From positions 186,001-250,000 of the forward strand of contig CAJQUW010003226.1 of assembly GCA_907163375.1 (NCBI GenBank): a stretch of 64,000 bases of DNA, written 5' to 3'. Below, piece by piece: positions 44,281 through 57,052 of the stretch. Within the stretch, counting starts at the first letter, position 1. Every line of letters begins with the position of its first letter. The translations under genes and the position numbers were made by a program. Origin of the DNA: Prostheceraeus crozeri (lineage: Eukaryota > Platyhelminthes > Polycladida > Euryleptidae). The notes below the pieces were generated by a model. The model had not been told where the DNA came from and searched no databases. It saw only the letters and a list, made by a program, of their open reading frames with translations.

Positions 44281-46900
44281 CATGGTAATTTTGCTATAGA
44301 AAAAAGTATCGTTTTTTTTAATCATGATAATAACTTGTAAGCCCACATAACATGCGTGTAAATATTTTGCCCTATAGAATATTTTATTTTGGCCTATGAA
44401 CTTATTTGCTGTTTGCAGCATTGAGTTTTAAACTATGCGTGAAGAAGAATTGCTAGGCCCTAGTGAAGATAGCATTGATGCGCTGATTCTGAGTTGGACT
44501 TGAGCGTATACCAAAAATAATTTTATGACCGCACCCCTGCGTATTTTGGATCGTCAATTTCTCAATGACATACCAGTATTTCATTTTAAGCTTATTTTCC
44601 AAAGTTACTTTTGATGTCTGACTAAAATTTCCCGTTGGTCTAGTACGCACTGACAGCTGGGGTCAGAACTCGGAATGTACAAACGCATTTATCAAATGTA
44701 CGCATGTATATGCTAGAAGCGCATAAGTGCGCCGGAACCTCTTATTTCTGATCATTCATATTGAACTTTGTTTTGGATTTGAGCATGTGTAATGAATGCA
44801 AATGTGAATAGGCTGTGTTCTTTATTCTGTTGACTTCATTCTAAGTTTTAGCTTGACTATTCAGGTAGATTAGATCACAAAGAATACTGCTAAAGTGAAT
44901 TTCGAAAGAAAGATTCTCAATTTCTTAGGATCAAATCAGCTGAATACATTTTGTAACGGTGGATTTGTTGAAGGATCATCACTATTACACTGATAATGTC
45001 ATCTGCGAATGATCCGTATGTTCAAGTTGTACAATTTAGATTTTAAATTTTTTAATCCTATTTTTCAAATTCTGTGAGATTCGAAAAAGTGGGCTATTAA
45101 TGGGCCGGGAAATAGCTGCGCGGCTTGACCGTTGGTGGGCGGCAGTGCTGGCCGTAAACAGTCGGCTCGCATATATTATTATAGTATCTATTTGGCCTCA
45201 TCTATATACAGAATAATGTAAATTTCATTGAAATAAACAAATAATATCCGGAGTTTGGGAAGCTGAAGTAAACCTTTACCTGACCTATTATGATTTGTTA
45301 TGAGCTTGAATTGCCTAATTTTCGTCACATTTTCTCAACATCAAGAAATGCATCGGTTATTTTGTGATGTAGACCTGAATTTCAAAAGGTTCAATTTCCA
45401 TGATGCGTATATAAATTTATGGTTTGAATTAAAATGATAAATAGAATTGAATAATGCTCTCCTAGTTGGATTAATTGTGCTGTATACTCAAAATATTTTA
45501 TCAACAATTAGTTGTGACTAAGATAGCAGATAAAATGAGTGAGTTCAGTAATATTCAGTAAAACATCAATTTTATCGAAATTCACACATTTCGGTGCACC
45601 GGCGATTGAAGCGGTACATCGCCCATAGCCCTAGTATAAACGATTCTGCTCCGTCATTTCATGTGTTTAAAGATTCAATACGGTACCTCGGAATGATCGA
45701 CCTTTCACAATTTTTTGGTGTTGGGGTAAGTGTTCACCCCTTTCCGTTAATAATGGGGTAATATTTTTTATGAACGAATAGAACGTAATATCCAAAATAA
45801 TTACACATCTTTGAATGACAATTACATCGCTCTTTTGTAAAAGTTTGTTGTTCTCAATGATAAATGTTCTCTTACACTTGCACAAGTTCTTCATGTAAGT
45901 TGTTTTATTTCATGAATGCCACTTTGAGGTGACTTGTGTAATGCGAGAGTATTGGGAATGGCTCAAATGACAGATGTTTTCATTTCAATGAATCAATTTC
46001 ATTCTTTCCTACAATTTCTCTAAATTGTTCATTCATCTCAGATGTCACATGACAGGCGCACACAAGCTTGCATCGGGTGGATCAATCAGCTTTCGAGTTG
46101 TCAAACAAAACAGCTTTGTTGTATGAGCACATCACTTACCCAGTGCTTCTCTTTGAAGTTCAGCCCGCTCTGTTCACATTCACTTTCTTGGCTGCAGAGA
46201 TGGCTCACATGTGTAGCACAACACAGGATACATTTGAAAGCACGCCAAGTGATGATGATGATGAATTGGAAATAGTTTGATGACGAATGATTGTCATCAG
46301 ATTTTTCGGATAACGAAATGAAAGGAAGAAATGGTTTTCGATAGTCAAAAAATTCTTCTCATTCAGCATCAAGTAGGAAGAAGAATATTGTGCGTGTACT
46401 TGGAGGTCTAACATCAGCCTTGTAAATAGAATGATTGAATTTTGAGTTGCATCCTCAGATGAAAAATGATCACTAACTTGATAATTGCAATTCTCAAATT
46501 TACCCGGGATGGCTGTAACTTTAAATAGGGAGATGTTGAGAGACATAGATGTTGAGAGAACTAGGCCTGCTGATGATTCCTGATATTGGATGAAATGGCA
46601 GCTATTCAGGACTGTTCCCATTTTTCATCTGCGGATGCAACTCAATATTTAATCATTCTATCTACATTGTGTTTGCAAAAGCAGCATTTATTATTTATTG
46701 CAGGCGCACTAACTTAAGCGATTTGTTAGTAGTGCGTTTAAAGTGATATTTGATGAATGACCGTCGAAATTCCGCCAACTTGCTAATTGCAAATCTAACA
46801 TCAGCCATTTCGAGATTTTCAGATGTGCATGATTTTTTTCGTGTAGGCCTATATTTGATTCCTACATCAAGAGAATTGCATTATACACCAAAAAGCGATT
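44281..46900. other. Intergenic, nothing recognised
   Basis: AT-rich, short open frames. A 77-codon frame ending in an acidic run (SDDDDELEIV, about 46245-46280) could be an exon or a piggyBac N-terminal scrap, but nothing confirms it. TAGGCCTA is present at 46844-46851. Confidence 0.35.
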
Positions 46901-46934
46901 GCTCGACGCTTCAGAAGAAGAAGCAGAGACGGAG

Positions 46935-47161
46935 TTACCAGACATGCTTACATGGGACTTGTTCTTCTGTCTGGAGTGACGAAAAAGAATGACATTGATA
47001 TTTCAGAAATCTACAAGAACTCCCCTCAGTTTTGCCCAATCGCTGCATTAACATTTTATCAAGAGCGATTTCAAGAGATAAACCAACAGAATGCATTCGA
47101 AGTTGATAAACGAACTTTTTGTGTATCATTGCATATTGTTGTTCTGTCTGAAATGGGATGA
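46935..47161 (+). pseudogene. Probable piggyBac-like transposase scrap
   Basis: Frame 46952-47161 reads MGLVLLSGVTKKNDIDISEI, then FCPIAALTFYQERFQEINQQ. This resembles the conserved piggyBac stretch in which a GLxLLxGxxKK helix is followed about 20 residues on by FxxxMxRxRFxxI. No catalytic aspartate, TTAA-flanked terminus or TIR is visible. The alternative is chance similarity. The preceding bases in another frame (EEEAETELPDMLTWDL) may be part of the same relic. Confidence 0.35.
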
Positions 47162-49800
47162 CAATGACAAAATTTAGCGGAAGACAATCTGGGGTAACAA
47201 GTTGCTCCTTTCCATAGTTAATGAGTGAAAATGTTTCCGCTGTGCAATATAAGGGTTAATGAAGAAACCAAAGAAATCTGACGCTATCTTGAATGGTAAT
47301 TAGTAATAAATAATGAATGACACACGGTGAATTTAATGTTCGACATTTCAAAACTTTTGACGATATGATATCTTACCTAACTGCTGTTTTTACCATTAAT
47401 GAGAGATTATAACTGCCCGCACTCAGCTTCGTCAAAATTGCAAATTGTTCAATAGATAATTAATTAGCCATACTGCATGTCATGCCAGGATTTTCTACAT
47501 CAGATAAAATTTTATATTGCTATTATAGGCTGTCAATTTAAATAAATAGTCTGCTTATAATTTGATAATCTGTGTTGCGTTTTCACACTTTAAAATCAGA
47601 CAGCACAAGAAAATGTGAAATTATTGCTGAAATACGCAGAACTACGCTTGTGAGATTAAAACCGCCCATGCTCCGTTTCGTCTTAGTTGAAAATTATTCA
47701 AAAAATAATCTATTACTGCGCTTGTTACTTATTCACATCTTCAAATGAGATAGTAGGCACCCTACGTGAAGCTGTGTAATTATGATGTCATGCTGTTGCA
47801 ACATGGACATAAAAGTTTGAATGGGCAACTTTACGTGTATAGAATCATAAAATATTTGAGTTTCACCCTTAGCTGAGAAATGGTAACAGACCTGAATAAC
47901 TTTTCTCATCTAGTATCAGGAATTATCAGCACAATCCCTCTTTTACCCTATGAGTAACCTATGATTATATCGTCGGGGAATCCATGTACATATTACATAG
48001 ATTATCCAGATGTTTTTTTAAAGTAGGATGCATGTTAAATATACATCCTGACCGAGATTTGTTGTTGGTTCCTGATTACTAAATATGCACCGAAGTGCTC
48101 GTAGTAATTCTGATCATTGCAGACCTGTTTCGATGCCGATACCGGCACTAAATGCTGATGGAAATTAAACAACAGTACATTGGTCTACAACTAACGACAA
48201 GTGCCGCTCAGAATGTGTGGGCACTTAATTTAATCTCAGATATTCACTCTTTGCAGATCACCTAACCATGTCCATATGAGTGACGTACATGCGTAAGAGT
48301 AACGTTATTGTAGCAGCTTCATTCGTAATGAAGGAGGAAAGTGAAAGTTGTTGCTCATGACATTTGATTGATTACATGTATATTTGAAAATAAATACAAT
48401 AAAATTATTTTGTTACATGCATGTACTTGTCATTACTATAGGAAAATACAAAAAGGAAAACGCAAGATGACAGTCAAACTTGCTTTTAACAATAGGCCTA
48501 CCGATCGTTGTTGATTATTGAATTATATAAACCAAGTTTTTTAGCTTGCAACTGAACACAATTGGTGGAGCTTTAAAATCAAAAGAGCATTTGCCCTTCT
48601 CTATTTATGCAGTCGAAAAAGTGCAAAGAGGAAGGCAAGTTAATATAGAAAAGAGGGGTGGATGCATATATGATGCAAGATAGGAACAACAGTTACACAA
48701 ATCAATATCAAAATGCATGATAATTCATAAAAAATGTGGAACAAAAATTGAGATTTACGACTGTATTGTCAAATATTGGTTGAGCTTTGCGATGCATTCC
48801 AGAAAATCTAAGTGTACATTCGGGAACGTTCTGCTCACCTTATTAATCATTGCGACCATTTGCTAGTCTGAAGGCAAAGATGGCACACTTTGTTGGTACA
48901 GCCAGCTACTGGTAATGCCAAGAGTTAGTTTGTAAGAAATATAACTTTGCAAATTGCGAAACAACATAATTGGTGTCACTAAAAACTGTGATTCGAAAAT
49001 GCGTGCCATCGACATGAAGTTCATATACTTAACAAAATCAAAAAATCTTCAATAATCGACACCGGTTGAAGATTGGTATTCTTCTTTATTTCTGAAATTA
49101 AGCAGTTTCGGAAGTATGAATCAAACAATCCCCGATTCAGATCAAGAATGCGAGACAAAGAGAGGTAAAGTAGGAATCATGTTACCAGAAAAATTATCAG
49201 AAATGATATTGTAAATTTCAGAATTCTTTAGCGGTGAGATAATTATTATAAGCATGCTTACTTTTTGACTTTCGATTTTGCTTGAAATACAGCAATATAT
49301 AGGTTTTGTTACAACAAAAAAAACCTCCAAAAAGTTGATTTTTCGATGTTAAGGTAATTTCCGTTCCAAAAGAGCCAATGTTGATATTGTAAGTTGGTCG
49401 CTTCATCTATTTTTCAATTTAGTGTTAGAATTTTGAATATGAAATAAGCGTGTTAGGATTATTGTCTTTTAGGTTTTCCCGACCTAGTTCAATTGCAACG
49501 TCTAAGTTCAAGATAAATCATGCAATTTCAAAGAGCATAGATAGTGGAACCAATTTCCATCATACGTCATCTGAGCTTCATTGCAAAGGGACGTAAGTTC
49601 GCGGTAAAGCAGTGCAAACAGGAGATGTTTCTAGATCACACGTAGGAGTCCATCGACAACAAATAAGAGATTTCAAGTTTCAAGGAACCAATGTCATTCC
49701 TCCTTTGCTGTGAAAGTGTGCCTCTGGAATTTTGTCCAAAGCATTGGCCTGCACTCTAACCATGTGACTGTCTTCACGAGTATTTCCTTCGAAATGGAAA
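47162..49800. other. Intergenic, nothing recognised
   Basis: No motif or paired terminal repeats. One TAGGCCTA copy at 48493-48500. A minus frame at 49680-49955 is antisense to the following LINE over its first half and is not called. Confidence 0.4.
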
Positions 49801-49810
49801 ACAGCTGAAA

Positions 49811-52210
49811 TTGTTACGATTCCCAAAGTTCCCAATGCTTCCAATGGATCAGCCGGATTTTGTTGATGCCGTTTGGCTGAGCTTACCAAAGATAAAACTG
49901 ATTTTTGCTTGTATATATTTGCCTCCTGACTTTGTGTCTCCCTCTCTGTCCGCATTAATCGACAGGTATATTATTTACAACTGTGACCTTTTTCTCGCCC
50001 AGCATTGCGACTTCGATGTTATAATTTGTGGGGATTTGAATCGTTATAACATTTGTCATATATGTCAACAGCTTGATTTGACGAATTTGGTTACTGAGCC
50101 TACTAGGCAATCTGCGATATTAGACTATTTGCTTATTTCTAGTGATCGCTCGGCGGACGTCTCCGTTTCGGTGATGGCTCCCATTTCTTCGTCAGATCAC
50201 AATAGTATTTATGTTTACCCTACTGTGCCTCTGAAATTCAAAAACGGTGTTGTAAAACCAGTGTATGATTTGCGTCAGTCTAACGTCGACGATTTTGTCA
50301 AACAAGTTGCATCAATAAATTGGTCACCTTTCTATCATTCGAACTCTGATTTTGACACTAAATGCGATCTTTTGCATGATTTGCTGTATGACGTTTTCGA
50401 AAGATGTATCCCAACTGCGTATGTAGAAATGACTGATACAGACGAGCCTTGGATGACTCCGACTGTCAAACATTCCATTTAGCAGCGCTGGAACGCTTTT
50501 CGCAACAAGGATTATGCCTCTTATCATCATTGGAAAGAAAAAACCAAATCATTAATATCAGCTGCAAAACAAAACTGGTCGTCGAAAGCAAAAAGCAATT
50601 CTAAGAATTTGTGGAATGTGGCCAATTCTACGATCGGATCAAAGAAACAGAATAAAATTTTTTCAATAATCAATCAATTTGATTCTGTTGAAACAGCGGT
50701 TAGCGCAATAAATGAGTATTTCACGTCTGTGTTTGTCCAGCATACCGATAGAGCATTTGATGCAAACAAACTGCCGCCTGTTGAAAATGATAACCCATGG
50801 GATGTGAAGATCACCGTATCTGAAATTGAAGAAAAACTGCGAAAGTTGAAAGCAAGCAAGGCACTGGGTAGTGATGGTATACCTTCTTTGTTGTACAAGG
50901 TTTCTGCTGAAGCTTTAGCTGGTCCCTTGGCTCACATTTGTAGCTTGTCTATTTCAGAAAAGCGATATCCGAGAAGGTGGAAGTTGGCACACATTTGTCC
51001 AGTTCCAAAGACATCAGCCACCGACGTCAACAATTTGAGACCCATATCATTGCTCCCTGCTCCTTCAAAGATTTTTGAGAGGCTGGTTTTGCAGTCAGTT
51101 TATCAAACATTCATGGACAACATTGGTAGTCACCAGTTTGGTTCACGGCCAGCAAGCTCAACAACATGTGCGATCATCAGTCTTCTGAATCATGCGTTGT
51201 CCTCTTTAGAGGCAACAGACATTTCTGGTCTCAAAATTATCGCTTATGATTTATCTAAAGCTTTCGACATTTTATCACATGAATTAATACTTCGGAGGCT
51301 GGCTCATTTCAATTTCCCACAGGATTTCATACAGTGGGTACAAAGCTATTTATCTGAACGAACTCAGGCTACACGCGTAGGCTGCTCAGTGAGCACATCA
51401 ACAAACGTTCTGTCAGGAGTACCGCAAGGTTCAGTTTTAGGTCCGATGCTTTTTTGTACAGTCGTTAGTACTCTAACCCCGGTCAGTCGTGGCACGCAAA
51501 TAATCCAGTACGTCGACGACATAACAATATGCATTCCCCTTTTTAAGAATTCTGACAATCACCATGTCACTACTGAACATCAGAACATAATTCAATGGTC
51601 AGAAGATAACGGCCTCAAGATGAACCTCACAAAGTGCAAGTCAATATGTTATTCTAAGACTGATCCCATCATTAACGTATGTCTGCCTGATGTTGAATAC
51701 GTAGAAGAACTGCGTTTTCTTGGAGTGCTGCTGAACAACAAGCTCACCTGGTCCTCGCATATTCAAACTGTTTGCAGAAGTGCTTCACGCCGATTGTACG
51801 CCTTGCGACTTTTAAAGCCGATCATGTCACCAGATCAACTTCTTATTGTTTACAACGCTACTATTCGACCGGTTTTGGAGTATGCCTCGTCAGCGTTTGT
51901 AAAGCTGCCTGAACATCTAAGCTCGGAGCTTGATAGAGTTCAAAATAGAAGTCATCGGATCATCTGCAGTGTACCATTTAGAAGTCAATGTGATCGTGGT
52001 CGTTTTTCTGACCTGTCGACGAGGCGAAAGATTGCGGCTATGAAGCTGTTTACCAGTGCTGCTTATGACGAGAACCACATTCTCAATAATGTCATTCCAC
52101 TAAAATCTAGCAGATCACATCGATTTTTGCAGCCTTTCTGTTCTACGACTAGATATTTGAACTCTTTCATCCCGTTCACCACAACTCTCATGAATGAAAA
52201 CCGCACATAA
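49811..52210 (+). pseudogene. CR1-like LINE endonuclease-RT, one stop
   Basis: One reading frame, interrupted only by TAG at 50480, carries a 5'-truncated endonuclease and a complete RT. Endonuclease boxes: IFACIYLPPDF, VIICGDLNRY, EPTRQSAILDYLL, SSDHNSI. After the stop (QRWNAFRNKDYASYHH follows in frame) the RT has KASKALGSDGIP (81-92 of the second open segment), RPISLLPAPSKIFERL, motif A YDLSKAFD (213-220), motif B VPQGSVLGP (271-279), motif C YVDD (301-304), and the thumb RFLGVLLNNKLTWSSHI and ASRRLYALRLL. All catalytic residues are intact. The 3' end has TACT repeats (about 52300-52315). The endonuclease N-terminus is missing upstream of 49811. Confidence 0.85.
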
Positions 52211-52319
52211 CTTTTTTGTTTATCTTTTCTTTACGCTTGTCATAATTGATGCTTGTAACATACTCTCCTACTATGATTTTCAGTATTTTGAAATATACGA
52301 TACTTACTTACTTACTTCT

Positions 52320-53570
52320 TTTTCTGACTTCAGGCCGATCTCTATACTTCCTAAGCCATATAAGATCTTAGATATTGGAAACTTGCTTCTGGAGTTGTAT
52401 GATGACAATCAGCATGCTCACCGAAAGAGTGGATCCACTACATCGGCCCTTATCAGTCTTTTTTTCATTTTACAGTCTAGTTTCATCATGAAATTACCAC
52501 CCAAATAAATTGAAACGATGTGCTTGGTATTCAACTGCACTTTCTGGATATGTCAAGAGCTTTTGATAGGGCACCACACGTTCTTATGTTGCGGGTCCTT
52601 TGTTCAATCGTTCCTGATGGTCATGTACAATGACTTCATGGCTGCTTGTCTGACAGAAATTTCAAACTTCGTCATAATGACTTCTGCAGTGATGACTATT
52701 CAATATTATCAGGGTTCCTCTGTTTCAGGGCCTAAACTGTTTGCAGCTTTTCTTGGTGCTTTGAGACCGGTTTCAGGAAATTGTTGCTTATTTAAGTTTG
52801 CTGATGATATTGTGATTTTGCATTCTGTGAGAAAGAATTTGACTTCCAACATCGATGATGAACTCCATCATATCAATGAATGGATTGGATGTCATGGTCT
52901 TGACTTAAATATTCGTAGTAGCAAAATGAAATGTTTTTTTATTGAGAAAAGAATTACTTTGTCCTTCTTCTGATGTTCTTGGTATCATTACATAAAGTTC
53001 CTCGGTGTTGAATTGACTTGTAGTTTGAAATGGAACCGTCATTGTTATCATTTAAACAATTTTATGTAGACAAAAAAAATTGCTTGAAATTTTTCGTGCG
53101 ATTATTGCTATTCGACTATTGCATGCCGCTCCAATTTTTGTTAGTCTCATTGCGTCGTTTTCTAGAGCGATTTCAGAGTAGGGCTCATTGGATCATTTGT
53201 CACCAGGACTGTTAATGTAGTGGGCTCACTTCTCTTTGCTAACAGCGTTATAATCGTGCCATTGAATTATTGCTCCAGACTGAGTCTGATGAAAGTCATC
53301 TACTTCATTAATTCCTTCGACGTTTAAATCGATCTGGAAATTTTGTGCTCCCTGAAATGAGGACTGCGAGACGGCATCATTTCTTCATTCTTCGTATTTG
53401 TCCCCATTTTATGTAATATTAGGTCCGCTTTTTGGTCATTGGTTTTGAATTAATTCAGCATGATGACTTATTTAATCTTGTCGACTTACTTTTTTGCAAC
53501 TTCACTCTGTATTGATTCGATTTTCATTTGAAAGAAACAAACACAACAACAACTACTACTACTTGCATTT
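52320..53570 (+). pseudogene. Second CR1-like LINE RT relic
   Basis: Begins abruptly after the TACT tail of the previous copy: FRPISILPKPYKILD, then SGSTTSALISL. Frames then shift to DMSRAFDRAPHVLML (about 52545-52590, motif A), SSVSGPKLFAAFLGALRP (degraded motif B) and FKFADDIVILHSV (about 52795-52835, intact ADD), then HINEWIGCHGLDLN and KFLGVELTCSLKW. The 3' region ends in CAACAACAACTACTACTACTT near 53540-53565. It is older than its neighbour and has several stops. Confidence 0.7.
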
Positions 53571-53751
53571 AGTGAATCAAAAGGAAACACACAGCTTTAG
53601 TCTACAATCAACAGGAAACATGAATTACCTTTGCGCAGTCTGACTTCACATTTCGATCATCTAACATGGGACAAGCAGTACACTGCTTGTAATTGAAAAC
53701 TTTTCTTCTTTCGACACTCTTGTAATGCAATAAAATAATAATAAAATACAA

Positions 53752-53788
53752 GGCAAGCTTTCGGGATCACCCTTTCGTCAGGCCAGAG
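53752..53788 (-). ncRNA. Hammerhead-like motif with CUGACGA
   Basis: The minus strand reads CUGACGA (53781-53775), GGG-UGAU-CCC as stem II, and GAAA (53762-53759), then GCUUGC. One core base differs from the consensus (CUGACGA for CUGAUGA). Stem III and the cleavage site cannot be placed with confidence. It resembles 3' ends of Penelope-like elements, and no coding part is nearby. Confidence 0.4.
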
Positions 53789-53799
53789 ACAGAGAGAAT

Positions 53800-54795
53800 C
53801 AAAAAACCACAGAGAGAAAAAGTACACTGCTTGATGTCACTCATGTCTCCTTTTAAAACTTCACACAAAGGTTGCTGACAACGCTAACATCGACTTCAGA
53901 AGGCGCAGGACGCCGAAAGCCCGTTGCGGTTATAAATTTTTTAAAAAAATAAACTTGATTTTCCAGACCTAAATTTTTCTCCCGGGAGGCTGGACACTAT
54001 GATTGGTCTTAATGCGAAAAGGAAATTACCGCGGCGTCTGGTCAATTTCGTGTACATGTATATCATGAAAATATTTCTAATTAAAGATAATATTTTATGT
54101 TTAAGTGAGCTTATTGTATCTTTTATCTATTTCTACCAGTTTTCATATTTGGATCTCTGCATGGTGGTGCATCAGTCATCACTCTTAGGCTTCACTGCTT
54201 CAGTCTGCATATTCTTAATTTACTAAAAACTTCTTTTTCTTTTCAGTATAAATAAACAACAGAAATATGGTGAGAACATGCAGAGGAAAAGATGCAAAAA
54301 TATCAGTATTCATTTTCAACTTCATATCTTGGGTTCGTATCATCATTTATGATTTATCATTACAATTTTTTATTCATTATTATCATTTTTCATCTGATTA
54401 CATATACTGGCTTTTACATTAATATTGATAATGATTAATCATTGTTAAACAACTGTATGTTGTGTAACTCATGCACGAATGCTATATAAGTACATTGTTG
54501 CATGAGAATTTAATTTTAGACAGTCAATGAAGATCATCACAGTGTCATTTACAAAAAGTGTAGTCTTTCGTAAAATGTTATAATTCCGTTTAGCAGCATA
54601 TAAAATTGAAATAGTGAAAAACTAAAATCCCTGTTGCAAAGTCTTCAATTGTTATTCTTGAAAATGCACACTTGAAAACTTAGTGATGACTTTAAGTATC
54701 ATACATGAACCAATTCTCGACTGCTCACCCTGTGTCAGGGTTATGATGTCTAAATAATTAGTCAGTCATCTTAACACAGATTTTTTTGGCACAGA
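53800..54795. other. Intergenic, nothing recognised
   Basis: AT-rich, no motif. The inverted pair ACCCTG / CAGGGT near 54728-54742 may be a worn TIR of the following hAT relic. Confidence 0.35.
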
Positions 54796-54797
54796 GA

Positions 54798-55660
54798 ACA
54801 CTGAGAATTTTTTTGCGTGTCTGTCAGTTACAGGAAATTCACACCGAAAACTGATTTTTCCAGGAAAACCTGGAAAATACAGGGAATCTATTGAATTGCC
54901 GTCATGAAGTGAGAAGAATAAAACTTAAACTCAACTGGGATTGAAATTAAACTATATACTAAAAATTGAGTTTGAAAAACTGATGTTGTCTTCTTAAAAC
55001 GTGAATAATCTTAGTTTTTGTTCTGTTATTTTGTGTATTATTCATTCGTGCAAAACTGCATTAGGTTGAGATCAATATGCATCAAACATTGAAAAGAGAC
55101 CAACTTCCAACTCAATCTCCACTGTCGGGAAAGCAGTGGCTGATCCCGCATGTCTGACCAAACTCACGTATTTTGGCATGCCGTTTCATTGCTTCTCGAA
55201 CCCTTTTTGCGGAAATTCCAATCGGATGCACCTCTTGCCCCCTTTCTGATGCAGTTGACTTTTTTCCTGAAATTGAGTTGGTAATCAGAAGAATAATGGC
55301 AAAATTTGTGGATTCATGTGTACTTACTCGAGATATTGATGAGCTTGTTAATACTGATTTGCAAAAAGAAAAATTTCATAAAGTGAAAGATGAAGATATA
55401 GATGATGTTGAGAAAGATGATGTTGCTACTACAACAGCAGCAATTTCAAAATTGTCTGACGAAAGATTCAAATAGCAGTTTTTCAATGAATGTCGCTCGT
55501 TTCTTACTGCCATGATTTCAAAGTTTATGCAGAGAAGCTCATTGAAGTAAAAGTTAGCATCTTATTTGTCTTCATTGAGTCCCATATGGTTAACAATATC
55601 AAAACGAACCTTATACGTCTGGTTTCTAAATTGTACGAGAGAAATATAAATATATATAAA
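54798..55660 (+). pseudogene. Internally deleted copy of the DGPNVN-type hAT
   Basis: The left part (54798-54900) aligns by eye with the transposase-side end of the element at 23572-27739: GAATTTTTTTGCG, TTACAGGAAATTCACAC, CCAGG and CCTGGAAAATACAGGGAATC in the same order. After only about 180 bp, coding sequence of the transposase appears: NIEKRPTSNSISTV, then after a frameshift EIELVIRRIMAKFVDSCVLTRDIDELV and NECRSFLTAMISKFMQRSSLK (55270-55550). These match residues 119-262 of the 477-codon frame of the other copy. The N-terminal 2 kb and the distal end are missing, so it is dead. Confidence 0.75.
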
Positions 55661-56266
55661 ACATATAAAAACATACAAGTCAACCCGAGTTAACCTCTCT
55701 CGCGTGCGTTTGTGTTTGGTCGTCCTCTGGCAGTTGTTGGCAATTTTGTGATTTTCACTGGTTTGTTGACGTTCAAATCACGATTATTTTTATTTTTGAT
55801 ATCAATGTGTTCATCGTGGAATTTTATAGCTTCGTGTACGGCTCTCAATCATCGTTAATAGGAATTTATTGAGTTATTGGTGATTATTCCATCTCTCGGT
55901 GCTTCGATCTTGAGTTTCATTCATCGTCGCGTCTGTGTCTCATCCACCCATTCGTGTACGTGGAATCTAATCTGTGCTAATTTTAGACATTTCTACAGTG
56001 CCCGACAATACAGCGACAATACAGTGCCCGACTCGGTCACTTGTCAACCAGCTGATTGCAATTGATCTCTTTCAACCTCCTACGCGGCATTTCATCAAAT
56101 TATCGATCGGTTTGGTGACGTCTTTTGAGAAATTAGCTTCAACAATTGTTGACAGGCGGCAGTTTTCCATACGGTCGATGGTGTAGCTGTTTATACTGAA
56201 GGTCACGAAGCTGACGTCCAGTGTTCGATTCCTGTTCTTTTGCTTTTTTCACAATTCATATTTGCC

Positions 56267-57052
56267 ATGAGTTACAAAGATAAGACGAAAAGCTGTTTAA
56301 CTTTTGAGACGGTCAGGCGCATGTCCATTACACAAAGGAACAAATTAATCAAGGAACAATTATCTGCCACACTTAGAGATGCTGTGGATAGGTTCGAGGA
56401 AACGAAGCCCAGCCAATCAAGCAGCACAGCAGCTACTTTAGCTGAAATTGAAACTGTCATAGACAATAAGCTTTCGAGTTTCCTAACACATATAGAGATG
56501 ACAATTTCCTCTTTGATATCTGAGCAGCGAACACTAAAAGATAAATGCGATTCTTTGCAAAATGAAATTAATTATGTAAAAATGCAGCACTCCAACTTTT
56601 CTGATGGAGTGATTAGCGAAATTGAATCACGAATGATCAGAAGGCAAAATGTCATGATTTCAGGAATTAATGAATGCCTTACACGTAGTCCTACAGAAAG
56701 GAAAAGTGAGGACGAGTTAAAATTTCATGACTTAATGAAGGAATTAGAGATCGAACCGAGATCGATGAAATCTTTTTACCGGGTTGGCAGACCAAGACCG
56801 AACAATTCAAGATTGCTGTGTGTAAGGTTCTCTGACTATGAAACAAAAACTTTGGTTTTAAAGGGAGCTAAACTCTTGAAAAATTCATCAAAGTATAAAA
56901 ATGTATACATCAATAATGACCTAACGCCAGACCGAAGAAAGCAATTGAGAGACTTGCGAACTGAGCTGAAGAGAAGGAAAGATATTGGAGAAGATGTAGT
57001 GATTCACAGAAACGAGGTCAAAACAAGACACGAGATAAAAAATTTTCAATAA
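56267..57052 (+). CDS. LINE ORF1 protein (coiled coil, RRM-like)
   Basis: Nucleic-acid-binding chaperone that packages LINE RNA. ATG at 56267 (MSYKDKTKSC) is the likely start; the frame is open from 56240. An amphipathic coiled-coil stretch runs over about residues 60-125 (AEIETVIDNKL, ISEQRTLKDKCDSLQNEI). An RRM-like core follows, with RRQNVMISGINE, VGRPRPNNSRLLCVRFSDYE, then YINNDLTPDRRKQLRDLR and a basic end. This layout matches the ORF1 proteins of CR1/L2-type LINEs. No stop or frameshift is visible, unlike ORF2. The TAA at 57050 overlaps the open frame of ORF2. Confidence 0.8.
   Translation: MSYKDKTKSCLTFETVRRMSITQRNKLIKEQLSATLRDAVDRFEETKPSQSSSTAATLAEIETVIDNKLSSFLTHIEMTISSLISEQRTLKDKCDSLQNEINYVKMQHSNFSDGVISEIESRMIRRQNVMISGINECLTRSPTERKSEDELKFHDLMKELEIEPRSMKSFYRVGRPRPNNSRLLCVRFSDYETKTLVLKGAKLLKNSSKYKNVYINNDLTPDRRKQLRDLRTELKRRKDIGEDVVIHRNEVKTRHEIKNFQ

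Noticed and set aside
49680..49955. 91-codon minus frame as a gene
   Set aside because: Half of it is antisense to the LINE endonuclease at 49811 onward; the remainder is too short to judge.
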